Assembly: GCF_002245355.1 (NCBI RefSeq)
Contig: NZ_NOWF01000002.1
Coordinates: 366,996-430,995 of the forward strand
Direction of reading: 5' to 3'
Source: Paludifilum halophilum
Lineage (GTDB): Bacteria > Bacillota > Bacilli > Thermoactinomycetales > DSM-45169
Length of the DNA stretch: 64,000 nt
Position 1 is the first letter of the stretch. Each line of letters opens with the position of its first letter. The position numbers and the translations under genes are program-made. Positions 39,501 through 46,865 of the stretch are shown here, piece by piece. The notes under the pieces are model-generated. The model was not told the DNA's origin. It saw nothing but the letters and a program-made list of their open reading frames with translations, and ran no database searches.

Positions 39501-42500
39501 CGGGAAACCGGGCGGACATACCGATCACAGCGATATCACGGCTGTCATCCGGACAGGGCCTGTTCCGTGCCTCGGGCCGGCCCGCTCGGGATCTTGCAGG
39601 GGGAGCCGATTTCTTTTCATCGGTCAAATATTGGGCCAAACTGCGGATCGTGGGGTGATTGAACATCTCGACGATAGGAATCTCCCGACCGGTTTTCTCC
39701 TTCAGCTGGTTGTTCACTTGAATCAGGTTGAGCGAATGGCCCCCCACCTCAAAAAACTTGTCATCAACGCCGACCTGCTCGAGACCGAGCACCGACTTCC
39801 ACACTTCCGAAATTACCCGTTCCATATCAGTCTGCGGTGTTACATACTCCGCAACCTGCCGGGGACGATCCCCCGGGATCTTCGGCAAGGCTTCTTTGTC
39901 CAACTTGCCGTTGGCGGTTAAAGGGATCTTTTCCAGCGGGATAAAGTGAGACGGTATCATATACTCCGGTAATGTCTGCAGCAGATCATCCCGCAATTCC
40001 GTCACACTGAACTCTTTCTGTGCCACGTAGTAAGCCGTCAGAAAAGGCTCGCGCCAATCATCCCGCCGCAAAACCGCCACAGCCTCTTGAATGGCCGGAT
40101 GGTCGCGGAGCCGGCTTTCGATCTCCCCTTTTTCGATGCGATACCCTCTCAGCTTGATCTGTTCGTCCATCCGTCCGATAAATTCGATGATCCCATCAGG
40201 CAAAAAACGGGCCAGATCTCCGGTTTTATACATCCGGCGTTCCGGCCGGAACGGATGGGGAACAAATTTTTCCGCCGTTAACTCCGATCGCCCCATGTAA
40301 CCCCGGGCCACACCGTCCCCGGCTATGTACAATTCACCGACAGCGCCGGGGGGCAAGGGATTTTGGTTGCGGTCGAGAATGTAGATTTCCACATTAGCCG
40401 CGGGAACACCGATCGGTACGGAAGGTGCCGTATCTTTCCGGGGGTTGAACCGGTGATACATACATCCGACGACGGTTTCCGTCGGACCGTATTCGTTGCA
40501 GATCTCCACCCGGCCCCCGAACTTCTCCACAATCTTGCCCGCCAGGGCGGACTCCAATGGTTCCCCGCCCAGGATGAGGCGCTTGATGGACGAGTTGCGA
40601 ATCTCCATGTGCTGAATCAGCTTCAAATGGGACGGGGTCAGTTTGACAACCCCCACTTTATTGTCCCGGACAATCCGCTCAATGAGTATTTCTTTGCTGG
40701 ATCCCGGGTACACCACAATCGTGTTACCGGTAATCAGCGGTGTAAAAAGGGAAGTGACGGTCAGATCAAAAGAGAGAGACGTGTATAATGGAAAGTTCAC
40801 CTTCTCTCCCCGGACATACTGTTTGGCCGCCCAGCAGAGATAATTGACCAGACCGCGATGTTCGATCATCACGCCTTTGGGTTGGCCGGTCGTCCCGGAT
40901 GTATAAATGGTATAAACCAAGTGCTCCGGACGGTGTACGATGTCCAGGTTGGCGCCATCACCCCGGTACAACGCCGGATCATCCAGGAATAGACGGGTAC
41001 CGGTAAACACATCCTTTGTTTTTACATGCTGTTGGGTTAAAAGAATCTCCGCGCCGCTGTCCTGTAAAAGATACCGCACCCGTTCCCGGGGGTAATCGGT
41101 GTCAATCGGCAAATAAGCACCGCCCGCCTTGAGTACGCCCAGACAAGCGACCACCATCTCGACGGAGCGGTCGGCCAAAATACCGACACATGCATCGGGG
41201 ACGACCCCTTTCCGGCGCAAAACCCGGGCCAGTTGGTTGGCCTTTTGATTCAACTCGCTGTAGGTAAGAACCTCATCACCGCACTTTACCGCCGGCAGAC
41301 GGGGAGTCTGTTCCGCTTGTGCTTCAAAGAGTTCCACCACGGTTTTTTCTTTCGGGTACTTCTCATGCGTCGCATTAAACTGTTCCAGTTGAAACTTCTT
41401 TTCTTGTTCCCCCAGCATGCAGATCTCGCCAACGGAAGCTCCGGGGCGCGCGACTATATCTTCGAGGATACGGCGCAGATGATCGGCGCAGGATTCAACC
41501 GCGGCCCCTTCGATGACGGCTGAGTTGAAGATCAGGGACAGCTCCATGTTGCCAAAGGTTTTAACACTGACGGTCAGATCATAATTCGTCTGTTCCGTCA
41601 TGGAATAATCGCCAATGGTTAATGCGCTTGTCGAATCGAAGAGCATTCGGTCCAAAGGATAATTCTCCATGACGACAAGCGTATCGAATGGATCCTGATC
41701 ATTGGGAATCCCGCCGTAGGTCTTGATGTCCACCAGAGGGGTGTGGTCGTACTCCTCCCTCTCCTGAATGGACCGGTTGATTTCACGGACAAGATCGAGA
41801 ACCTTTCTCTTTCCGTCCGCTTTCACACGCAGCGGCAGGGTATTGATGAACAGACCGGCCATCTTTTCGATACCTCTGATTTCCGCATTTCTTCCGGATA
41901 CAGTCGTACCGAAAAGAATATCGTCCCGATCCGCATAATTTTGAAGCAGAAGGCCCCACGCACTATAAAACAGAGAAGCCAAAGTCACTTGGTTTTTTTT
42001 GGCATATGTTTTCAGCGCCTCGGTTTGTTCCGGAGACAGGGCCAATCGATACTTTTCCATCCGGGGTGGTGTTTTGACCCACTTTTTTGGTAATGGAAAC
42101 CGTTCCTCGGCTTCCCAGCCGTCCAGATACTCCCGCCAAAAGGATTCCTGCCGGCCTTTGTCCTGTTGCCGGATCCGTTTGACAAAGGACTTGAACTTCG
42201 GTTTTTGCAAAGGGGCGATGGAAGTACCCGAGGCGAGATCGGTATAGGCCTGCAAAAATTCTTTGAGTATGATTCCAGTGCTCCAACCGTCAAGCAGAAT
42301 ATGATGGAAGCTGATAAGGAGAAAGAATTTGGATTCATGCACCTTGTACAGGGTGACACGGAACGGAACTTCATGCAGGTTAAACGGTTCCTCCCGATCC
42401 CTTTTCCGAAGTTCCGCCCGCAGTTGACTTTCATCCTCCGTGCGTCCCGAACCGTCGTCATGACGCACATCCACCCTGTGCCGCTTGAGAATCACTTGTA

Positions 42501-42744
42501 TCGGTTGGGATACCTGTTCCCAGCGAAAAACCGTCCGCAAAATCTCGTTGCTCTCCACGACAACAGACCAAGCTTGTTCAAACAAGGAGCGATCGATCGG
42601 CTGACGGATCTCCAACCACAATTGTTCAAAGTACGGTTGTCCTTCCCCGTCCATCAGATAATGGAACAACATTCCCTCCTGGACCGGGGTCAGTCCCACA
42701 ATGTCTTCCACATTGGACTTGTCCAGTTTGGGCGCCTGGTTCAT
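33598..42744 (-). CDS. Hybrid NRPS-PKS, C-A(Asn)-PCP-KS-AT-KR-ACP-C, hydroxymalonate-extending module
   Basis: 3048 residues. C domain 10-430 with HHILLDG (His147/His148). A domain 450-955; its specificity residues read D-L-T-K-I-G-E-V-G-K, the Asn pattern. PCP Ser1004. KS 1070-1495 (Cys1240, ETHGSGT His1376). AT about 1600-1880 is unusual: GYSFG (Tyr1693, Ser1694) instead of GHSxG, and LAAH (1789-1792) where the malonyl ATs here have HAFH. KR near 2225-2430 with LITGGLGYIG, TSSLS and YAAAN. ACP Ser2542. The terminal C domain has intact HHIISDG (His2734/His2735) and must join the chain to the amino acid on the next A-PCP protein. The product of this protein would be an Asn-derived 4-amino-2,3-dihydroxy acid, as in amicoumacin, if the AT takes hydroxymalonyl-ACP made by the four genes just upstream. 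Confidence 0.94.
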   Translation of the reverse strand: MNQAPKLDKSNVEDIVGLTPVQEGMLFHYLMDGEGQPYFEQLWLEIRQPIDRSLFEQAWSVVVESNEILRTVFRWEQVSQPIQVILKRHRVDVRHDDGSGRTEDESQLRAELRKRDREEPFNLHEVPFRVTLYKVHESKFFLLISFHHILLDGWSTGIILKEFLQAYTDLASGTSIAPLQKPKFKSFVKRIRQQDKGRQESFWREYLDGWEAEERFPLPKKWVKTPPRMEKYRLALSPEQTEALKTYAKKNQVTLASLFYSAWGLLLQNYADRDDILFGTTVSGRNAEIRGIEKMAGLFINTLPLRVKADGKRKVLDLVREINRSIQEREEYDHTPLVDIKTYGGIPNDQDPFDTLVVMENYPLDRMLFDSTSALTIGDYSMTEQTNYDLTVSVKTFGNMELSLIFNSAVIEGAAVESCADHLRRILEDIVARPGASVGEICMLGEQEKKFQLEQFNATHEKYPKEKTVVELFEAQAEQTPRLPAVKCGDEVLTYSELNQKANQLARVLRRKGVVPDACVGILADRSVEMVVACLGVLKAGGAYLPIDTDYPRERVRYLLQDSGAEILLTQQHVKTKDVFTGTRLFLDDPALYRGDGANLDIVHRPEHLVYTIYTSGTTGQPKGVMIEHRGLVNYLCWAAKQYVRGEKVNFPLYTSLSFDLTVTSLFTPLITGNTIVVYPGSSKEILIERIVRDNKVGVVKLTPSHLKLIQHMEIRNSSIKRLILGGEPLESALAGKIVEKFGGRVEICNEYGPTETVVGCMYHRFNPRKDTAPSVPIGVPAANVEIYILDRNQNPLPPGAVGELYIAGDGVARGYMGRSELTAEKFVPHPFRPERRMYKTGDLARFLPDGIIEFIGRMDEQIKLRGYRIEKGEIESRLRDHPAIQEAVAVLRRDDWREPFLTAYYVAQKEFSVTELRDDLLQTLPEYMIPSHFIPLEKIPLTANGKLDKEALPKIPGDRPRQVAEYVTPQTDMERVISEVWKSVLGLEQVGVDDKFFEVGGHSLNLIQVNNQLKEKTGREIPIVEMFNHPTIRSLAQYLTDEKKSAPPARSRAGRPEARNRPCPDDSRDIAVIGMSARFPGARNVGEFWENLKNGEESISFFSDEELVESGIDPDLIKQPNYVKAKGTLQDVEAFDPAFFGYSPAQAEVMDPQIRLLHECAWQALEDAGYVAEQFDGRIGLFAGSTSNYHWIKRLAGHLNQSLSEQFELGSLNDTYSVSTRIAHKLNLNGPAISLQTACSTSLVAVHLACQSLLNGESDLALAGGASILLPLKAGYLYQEGMVKSPDGHCRAFDAKARGTIGGDGVGFVVLKPLAQALADGDEIEAVIKGSDINNDGNRKVGYTAPSVEGQVEVIRGSLEQARVEPESITYVETHGSGTQLGDPIEIEALNKAWSVEKKGYCPIGSVKTNIGHLDAAAGVAGLIKAVLALKHRQIPPSLHFESPNPDIDFDNSPFYVNTGLTPWEKGSFPRRAAVNSFGMGGTNANVILEEAPKKERQGQPRPWNLLTLSARTSSGLERMTEELYTYLEQHPERDLADIAYTLQVGRKDFNHKRMLVAGDRQDALEALQPTEQEDQPSPDDRRDCTFVSAEDESPRVVFMFSGQGNQYIHMGRDLYREEPDFRAEMDHCFDLFRSVTGTDLKEILYPEEPSEAAAELLKRTEYAQPAVFIVEYALARLFMKWGIQPHAMIGYSFGELVAACLADVFSLKDGIRMIAARGKAMQQSPAGAMLSVPLPEEELRPHLSPGVSLAVVNRSSCIVSGTVEAIAAFERKMKDHKYLCMRLSGSLAAHSAVMDSAAAAFSSVARKVTYREPGIPYPSNLTGTWVRGEEATDPDYWVRHMTETVRFAEGIDRLTAEPNTVFLEIGPGRDLSVLVQRSLDQARSQYALHLLRSPLYSQSDTRFLLQKVGWLWLYGVKVDWEAFQAERKPCRTSLPTYPFERQRFWVEDASSPPSNESHLPLTVEQRLAKGKRPNIADWFYLPVWKKEPIGFVSAPGSGSPLHWLVFYQESRVADKLLQRLRHEGHSITVVRAGERFSSAGEDIYTINPREPDDYHRLLADLRERGVAFDQILHLWGLQKPNARIPRIEQTQSMQDTGFYSLLYLAQGLKKQGVHRNLHLSVVTCNMQSVAGEPHLHPEKATVLGPCLVLAQENPNIRCRNIDLTLPQAGEWQEEKVADQVLSEWRADRDDIQVCYRDHQRYVRTYEPYRVEEPPVEKAGLRRKGVYLITGGLGYIGLVLAEYLARTVQARLVLVGRSPFPPREEWEAWLKTHDPEERISRKIQKLQELESLGAEVLIGQADVQDPEQMHSVFQRAEQAFGTVHGVIYAAGVTGEESFRIAEQSDRAFCENHFQAKVYGLYVLEEVLENRSLDFCLLTSSLSPVLGGLGFSAYAAANLFLDAFVHRHNRTHPVPWVSVNFDGWQFEEEDRPSNAPVGKSLEQFLITPEEGAEVFRRAIALPAVDQMIASTGDLQARIDKYVKREAPKETSNRTRRTPKSRGSRNEAGMSVLEQTLVRIWEDFFGMEPLGRQDDFFDLGGDSLRAITMISKIHQELDVEIALPDFFKMPTIEQLAAHIRNTEKKTYPAIEPAPKREYYELSSAQKRLYLMQQMDPGHTGYNEITVGYLEGTLDRKRFEETFQKMIQRHESLRTSFQSVEGTPVQVIHDKVDFAVEYYDVSTPDGDGNGNAEAHAKARQIVREFVQPFDLACPPLLRAGLIKVEENGHVLMLDMHHIISDGLSQDIFVHDFMSLYEGHSLPELKLQYKDFSEWQNRLFQTAIKEQGLYWQSRMKNLPTLQLPADFSRPAVKSFAGSRLDFAISADETQALKTLASEEDATLFMVLLAVYNTLLYKLSGQEDIIVGVPITGRQHADLQPIIGIFVNMLAMRNQPFGDRTFRQFLREVKEHSLQAFANQDYQFEELVQELALERDVSRNPIFDVAFALQNMDSPTLEIDGLTLRAYEYETTVSRFDLLWMASEKDGQLISTFEYSSKLFKRETIERFVGYLREIVTAVIRDRDVKLGDIIMSHDLVDPTGHTWKDLNDFGF

Positions 42745-42745
42745 A

Positions 42746-43933
42746 TCAGTGACCGCTCCTTTCTTCCGACAGGTTCGGTCTTTTCACGAAATACTTTTGC
42801 AGTCCGTAGTCGGAGATCATCTGTTGTTGCAATTGCGAAGTCCCCTCAATGATCTCCAGGACCTTTGCTTCTCGAAACAAACGTTCCGCCGGGTATTGGT
42901 TGCTGATACCGTTTCCTCCGTGAATCTGTACATTGTCCGTCGCCAATTGCATAGCCGCCTTCGATGCGAAATACTTGGCGATGGAAGTCTCGATCACCGC
43001 CTCTGCATCACGATCGCGGCGGAGCTCCCCCGCTTTTCGGCAGAGCGCACGCGCTGCGTGGAGTTGTGTGATCGAATCCCCGATCATTCCTTTAATCAGC
43101 TGATGCTGGTGCAATCTTTCCCCGAATTGGCTTCGGGTCCTGGCATAGGCCACCATCGCATTCACCGCCTCTTGTGCGATGGCAACGCCGGCCCAGGCGA
43201 TGCTGTACCGACCGTGGTCAAGGGCGGTGGAAACAATGTAGGCAAAACCGCCGCCCACCGGCCCTAATACATTCTCCGCCGGAACTTCGACATTCTTGAA
43301 TTCAATTTCTGCGATATGGGAGGCGCGATTCGCCATCATCCCCTGGATCGGAGTGCTGGTGATATCCCCTTGTGTCCGTTCCACGAGAAAAGCGGTCACT
43401 TGCCCGCGATCCCCGGCGATGACGATAAAAAAGTCCGCAAGGTCACCGAAAGAAATCCACTTTTTCTTTCCGTTCAAAACATATTTGTTGCCTTCCCGGC
43501 GATAGGCGGTCTGCACATTTTTGGCATCGGATCCCACCAGGGGTTCCGACAAGGCAAAGGCTCCCACCTTCTCGCCGGAAGCGATCTTCGGCAACCATTC
43601 GTTTTTTTGTTCCTCGGTTCCATACCTTAAAAGCGTCTCCCCGATCAACGACGTATTCACCGTGATCAGCGTACGAACATTGCAGCACGCTTTGCCGATG
43701 ACCTCCGTGAAGAGTCCGTAGTGAACCGGATCCAGAGCGAGACCGCCATACCGTTCAGGAAAACTGGCTGAAAGATAGCCCCTTTCCGCCATCTTTCCGA
43801 TTAAGTCCTTGGACAGCTGTCCTCTCTCGTCAAAATCGGCGGCAAAGGGTCGAATCTCCCGATCGGCAAAGACATGCGCTTCCTCCACCAACTGCCGGCG
43901 ATATGCCTCGATGGAACGGGTTTTCGTATTCAT
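42746..43933 (-). CDS. Acyl-ACP dehydrogenase of hydroxymalonyl-ACP synthesis (FkbI/ZmaE-like)
   Basis: 395 residues of the acyl-CoA dehydrogenase family, a cytosolic FAD enzyme. Visible marks are the N-terminal helical part (YLSASFPERYGGLALDP), FAD/substrate motif FALSEPLVGSDAKNVQT, GKKKWISFG, and the C-terminal QIHGGNGISNQYPAERLFREAKVLEI helix region. In methoxymalonyl- and hydroxymalonyl-ACP pathways such an enzyme oxidises the 2-hydroxy-3-oxopropionyl-ACP aldehyde toward the carboxylate of the extender unit. The assignment rests on the neighbours: dedicated ACP, FkbH homologue and 3-hydroxyacyl dehydrogenase directly upstream, with the NRPS-PKS gene starting one base after this gene's end. 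Alone it could be an ordinary acyl-CoA dehydrogenase. Confidence 0.88.
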   Translation of the reverse strand: MNTKTRSIEAYRRQLVEEAHVFADREIRPFAADFDERGQLSKDLIGKMAERGYLSASFPERYGGLALDPVHYGLFTEVIGKACCNVRTLITVNTSLIGETLLRYGTEEQKNEWLPKIASGEKVGAFALSEPLVGSDAKNVQTAYRREGNKYVLNGKKKWISFGDLADFFIVIAGDRGQVTAFLVERTQGDITSTPIQGMMANRASHIAEIEFKNVEVPAENVLGPVGGGFAYIVSTALDHGRYSIAWAGVAIAQEAVNAMVAYARTRSQFGERLHQHQLIKGMIGDSITQLHAARALCRKAGELRRDRDAEAVIETSIAKYFASKAAMQLATDNVQIHGGNGISNQYPAERLFREAKVLEIIEGTSQLQQQMISDYGLQKYFVKRPNLSEERSGH

Positions 43934-43934
43934 A

Positions 43935-44189
43935 TCAAGAAACCCCTGAGCGCTTTTTTTCGATTAAGCTGACAATGTTGTTGACCGTACTGAAGTTGGC
44001 GATATCAAGGTCCTCGTTATCCACGGTAATGCCAAAATCTTGTTCGATGTAGTTCAACAGCTTCATAGCGAACAAAGAATTGACAAAGCCCCGTTCAAAA
44101 ATATTGTCATCGTCGGAAAACTGAACATTCTCTTCAAAAACAACCAAATTGTTCTCGATATACGATCTCACTTTTGCTTGAAGTTCCAT
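43935..44189 (-). CDS. Dedicated acyl carrier protein for the extender unit (FkbJ/ZmaD-like)
   Basis: An 84-residue carrier protein. The phosphopantetheine serine lies in FERGFVNSLFAMKLL, with the usual acidic helices around it (SDDDNIFE, VDNEDLDI). I use ATG 44189, which has AAGGGGAG eight bases upstream; the GTG start at 44222 would add eleven residues and overlap the preceding gene but has no ribosome site. It would hold the glyceryl unit loaded by the adjacent FkbH homologue while the two dehydrogenases convert it to hydroxymalonyl-ACP. It needs pantetheinylation, probably by the Sfp-type enzyme at 54.5 kb. Confidence 0.9.
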   Translation of the reverse strand: MELQAKVRSYIENNLVVFEENVQFSDDDNIFERGFVNSLFAMKLLNYIEQDFGITVDNEDLDIANFSTVNNIVSLIEKKRSGVS

Positions 44190-44214
44190 CCGGTCGACTC
44201 CCCTTTGCGATTGA

Positions 44215-45264
44215 TTATCCACCGTGAACCTGTTTTTGCGGCGTACAAACTTCTATATGAGGGGGAAAGGGCTGAATCCGGCTCAAATCATTTTCAAACA
44301 GGATTTGCCCGGTTTCATCGGCGGATACTTCCTGGAAATTGGCAAAGCGGTAGGTGACATACATCATTCGGTTGCGGTCCGTTCGCTTGAAATCCGCCAA
44401 CAGCTTCTTGCTCTTCCCTTTGGCCTCTTGCATGATATAAGAGAGGAACACCGTACCCACTCCCCGGGACATCACGCGGCAAGACATGAGAAGCAATCGG
44501 AGATGCCAATGGGTCCGGGTCTTTTCGATCAAAGCGAGACCGATCTTTCCGTAAGAACCGTATTTATCGACCAGTTCACAGACCAGCAACCGGTAGTTGT
44601 CCGATTGGCGAAAAGCATCCAGCTCTTCATAATCATAGGTGCGACCGGTCGCATTCAGCTGATTGGTGCGCACGGTCAGCTCCTCAGCCCGCTTCAAATC
44701 TTCTTCCCGCGCCTCACTGATGATGAATTTCATGTTGAGAGTGGCGAGGAAGGCGTCTGACGGACCGTCAAACGCTTCTTCATCCTTTTTGCGCTGTGAC
44801 TCCTCCAGATACATCAGCCGGCGCCTTTTTGAGTCTTCCGTGATAAACTGGGGTTGAAGCCGTGAATCATCCAACAGCTTCAAATACTCGCCGGCATCCA
44901 TACAGGTGATTTCAGGGTGTGCGCTTTGCACCTCATCCCGTTCAAATTCCTGATCGTCGATAAAGAGAATTGTATCCATCCCGATATTGAGTTTTTTCTG
45001 GATTTTCCCCACCGTACTGGATTTGGCGTTCCAATTGATTTCCGGATACAGAAAGAAATGATCGATTCCGAACTCCTGCAACTTGTGCATAGCGTCTTCG
45101 TAATTGTTGCGGCTGGCGATGGAGAGAAGAATGCCCCGGGAATCGAGTTCCTCCAGAATCTCTCTGACAGACTCTTTCAGAACTACCCGGTCCGACTCCA
45201 TCAACGTACCGTCCCACAAAGTGTCATCCAGGTCCCAGATCACACACTTAAACTCCTTTTTCAT
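44215..45264 (-). CDS. Stand-alone FkbH-type glyceryl transferase/phosphatase
   Basis: 349 residues of the HAD-IIIC/FkbH family. The HAD motif is WDLDDTLWDGT near the N terminus, FIDDQEFERDEV is the acidic motif, and the C-terminal acyltransferase half holds the conserved cysteine in LLMSCRVMSRGVG. The family takes D-1,3-bisphosphoglycerate, dephosphorylates it and transfers the glyceryl group via cysteine to an ACP. It is the first step to methoxymalonyl- and hydroxymalonyl-ACP. GGAGG is eight bases before the ATG. A second FkbH domain occurs inside the last PKS of the cluster; that copy is longer and fused to its own carrier, so the two probably act at different points. Confidence 0.92.
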   Translation of the reverse strand: MKKEFKCVIWDLDDTLWDGTLMESDRVVLKESVREILEELDSRGILLSIASRNNYEDAMHKLQEFGIDHFFLYPEINWNAKSSTVGKIQKKLNIGMDTILFIDDQEFERDEVQSAHPEITCMDAGEYLKLLDDSRLQPQFITEDSKRRRLMYLEESQRKKDEEAFDGPSDAFLATLNMKFIISEAREEDLKRAEELTVRTNQLNATGRTYDYEELDAFRQSDNYRLLVCELVDKYGSYGKIGLALIEKTRTHWHLRLLLMSCRVMSRGVGTVFLSYIMQEAKGKSKKLLADFKRTDRNRMMYVTYRFANFQEVSADETGQILFENDLSRIQPFPPHIEVCTPQKQVHGG

Positions 45265-45279
45265 TCAGCCGGCCTCCCC

Positions 45280-46137
45280 TCAAAGATGGTATTGAAAGAA
45301 GCCTTTTCCCGACTTCTTTCCCAGGTATCCGGCATCCACCATTTTCACCAGCAGCGGGCAGGGTCTGAATTTGGGATCTTTGTAGCTGTCATATAAAACC
45401 AGAAGTGAGTGGTGTATCGTATCCAGACCGATCAGGTCAGCCGTTGCCAAGGGTCCCATCTTGTGCCCAAAACCCAACCGGAAAATCTTATCCACATCCG
45501 CGGGCTCAGCTACTCCATCCTGTACGCTCCAGATACATTCGTTAATAGTGAGCATCAACACACGGTTGGTGACAAAGCCGGGAAAATCATTGACAATGAC
45601 AGGCACCTTTTTGAATGACTCGAGAAAATGCCGCGAAACGTCGACGGTCTCATCCGAGGTGTGCTCCCCTCGGATCACCTCGACCAATTCTTTGACGGGC
45701 ACCGGATTCATGAAGTGCATTCCAATCACTTTCTCGGGATCCGGCATCAAAGAACCGACCTTGGTGATCGAAATGCAACTGGTGTTAACGGCATACAGCG
45801 TATCCGGCGAACAAACCTCGCGCAGTTCCCGATAGACTTTCCGCTTGGCTTCCCAATCCTCCGTAATGTTCTCAATCACAAAGTCGGCTTCGCCAAACCT
45901 GTCATAATCGGACGTAAAGGAGATTTGACCCCATACATCCTCCAGGGTTCGGGACTTCACATCCTTTTTGACCATCTTGACCAGTTTGAAATCGTTGCTG
46001 ATTTTTTTTCGGGCCCGGTCCATCGCCTCCGAATCGATATCTTTCAAGATGACGTTGTACCCGTAACAGGCAAGATCCAGCGCAACATCGGTTCCCATCA
46101 CACCCGCTCCAACCACGGCGATCGTTTGAATATTCAT
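45280..46137 (-). CDS. 3-hydroxyacyl-CoA/ACP dehydrogenase (FkbK/ZmaG-like)
   Basis: About 285 residues. The N-terminal Rossmann fold shows IAVVGAGVMGTDVALDLACYG, and the family signature region is VIGMHFMNPVPVKELVEVIRG followed by NDFPGFVTNRVLMLTINE and GFGHKMGPLATADLIGLDT. The family oxidises 3-hydroxyacyl thioesters with NAD+. In the hydroxymalonyl route it would oxidise glyceryl-ACP to the aldehyde. I start at ATG 46137 because the glycine-rich loop begins six residues later and the ATG overlaps the thioesterase stop as ATGA. The longer open frame to 46284 only reads through the neighbouring gene. No O-methyltransferase (FkbG type) is found next to it, which points to hydroxy- rather than methoxymalonate. 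Confidence 0.9.
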   Translation of the reverse strand: MNIQTIAVVGAGVMGTDVALDLACYGYNVILKDIDSEAMDRARKKISNDFKLVKMVKKDVKSRTLEDVWGQISFTSDYDRFGEADFVIENITEDWEAKRKVYRELREVCSPDTLYAVNTSCISITKVGSLMPDPEKVIGMHFMNPVPVKELVEVIRGEHTSDETVDVSRHFLESFKKVPVIVNDFPGFVTNRVLMLTINECIWSVQDGVAEPADVDKIFRLGFGHKMGPLATADLIGLDTIHHSLLVLYDSYKDPKFRPCPLLVKMVDAGYLGKKSGKGFFQYHL

Positions 46138-46865
46138 GTTCCCTCTCCTCTCCCGACGATGGATGCGACCGGACACAAGGTCCGGTTGATCATCCTGACA
46201 ATGGATTCCGTCTGCTCGTTGATAAAAAAGTGTCCCCCCGGATAATCGTAAAAACGGCAATTTCCTTTTGTATAACGCTGCCATTCGTTTAAATCACCGA
46301 CAGGGGTATCGGTATCCTCTTGTCCATAAAGGATGGAGATATCACGATCCATCGGCTCGCTCTCTTGAAAAACATACGTTTCCAACACCTGAAAATCCGC
46401 ACGCAACACCGGCAGGAAGAGCTTGATCATCTCACGATTTTCGATAAATTCCCTCGGTGTACCGCCCAAAGCCAAAATCGCCTTCTTAAACGACTCATCC
46501 GGCAGTTTGTGGTAAACCTTCCCGTCCCTGACGTGAGGCGGAAAACGGCCGGAGAAAAAAGCGTGTACAGGCTCTTCTCCCTTCTCCGCCCGGATCTTGC
46601 GGATCACCTCATAAATGAGTAAAGCTCCCATGCTATGCCCGAATAAAGAGAATGGAGTCCCGTCAAGTTCTCCCTGGATCCGGTTGTAAATGTCCTCGGT
46701 CAACGGATCGATTTGTCGGCAGAGTGGTTCGGCAAACCTTCTTCCCCGACCCGGCAATTCCACAGGGTGCAGCTCAATCCGTCTGTCGATCCATGGACGC
46801 CAGCGGTTATAAATGACACTGGAGCCGCCTGCATAAGGAAAACAAAACAGCTTGATTTTATCCAA
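46134..46865 (-). CDS. Type II thioesterase (GrsT/SrfAD-like)
   Basis: About 244 residues with the alpha/beta-hydrolase layout of external thioesterases of NRPS/PKS clusters. It opens with LFCFPYAGGSSVIYNRW. Nucleophile Ser is in SLFGHSMGALLIYE, Asp in ILYGQEDTDTPV, and His in YPGGHFFI. Such enzymes clear wrongly loaded or stalled carriers; they usually do not release the final product. Since no assembly-line protein here ends in a thioesterase domain, a releasing role cannot be excluded. GAGGG precedes TTG 46865 by eight bases, whereas GTG 46874 touches the site, so TTG is favoured. The gene overlaps both neighbours. Confidence 0.9.
   Translation of the reverse strand: MDKIKLFCFPYAGGSSVIYNRWRPWIDRRIELHPVELPGRGRRFAEPLCRQIDPLTEDIYNRIQGELDGTPFSLFGHSMGALLIYEVIRKIRAEKGEEPVHAFFSGRFPPHVRDGKVYHKLPDESFKKAILALGGTPREFIENREMIKLFLPVLRADFQVLETYVFQESEPMDRDISILYGQEDTDTPVGDLNEWQRYTKGNCRFYDYPGGHFFINEQTESIVRMINRTLCPVASIVGRGEGT

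Noticed and set aside
45280-46284. Longer version of the 3-hydroxyacyl dehydrogenase starting at 46284
   Set aside because: The first 49 residues lie inside the thioesterase gene in another frame; the Rossmann motif starts right after ATG 46137, which overlaps the thioesterase stop as ATGA.
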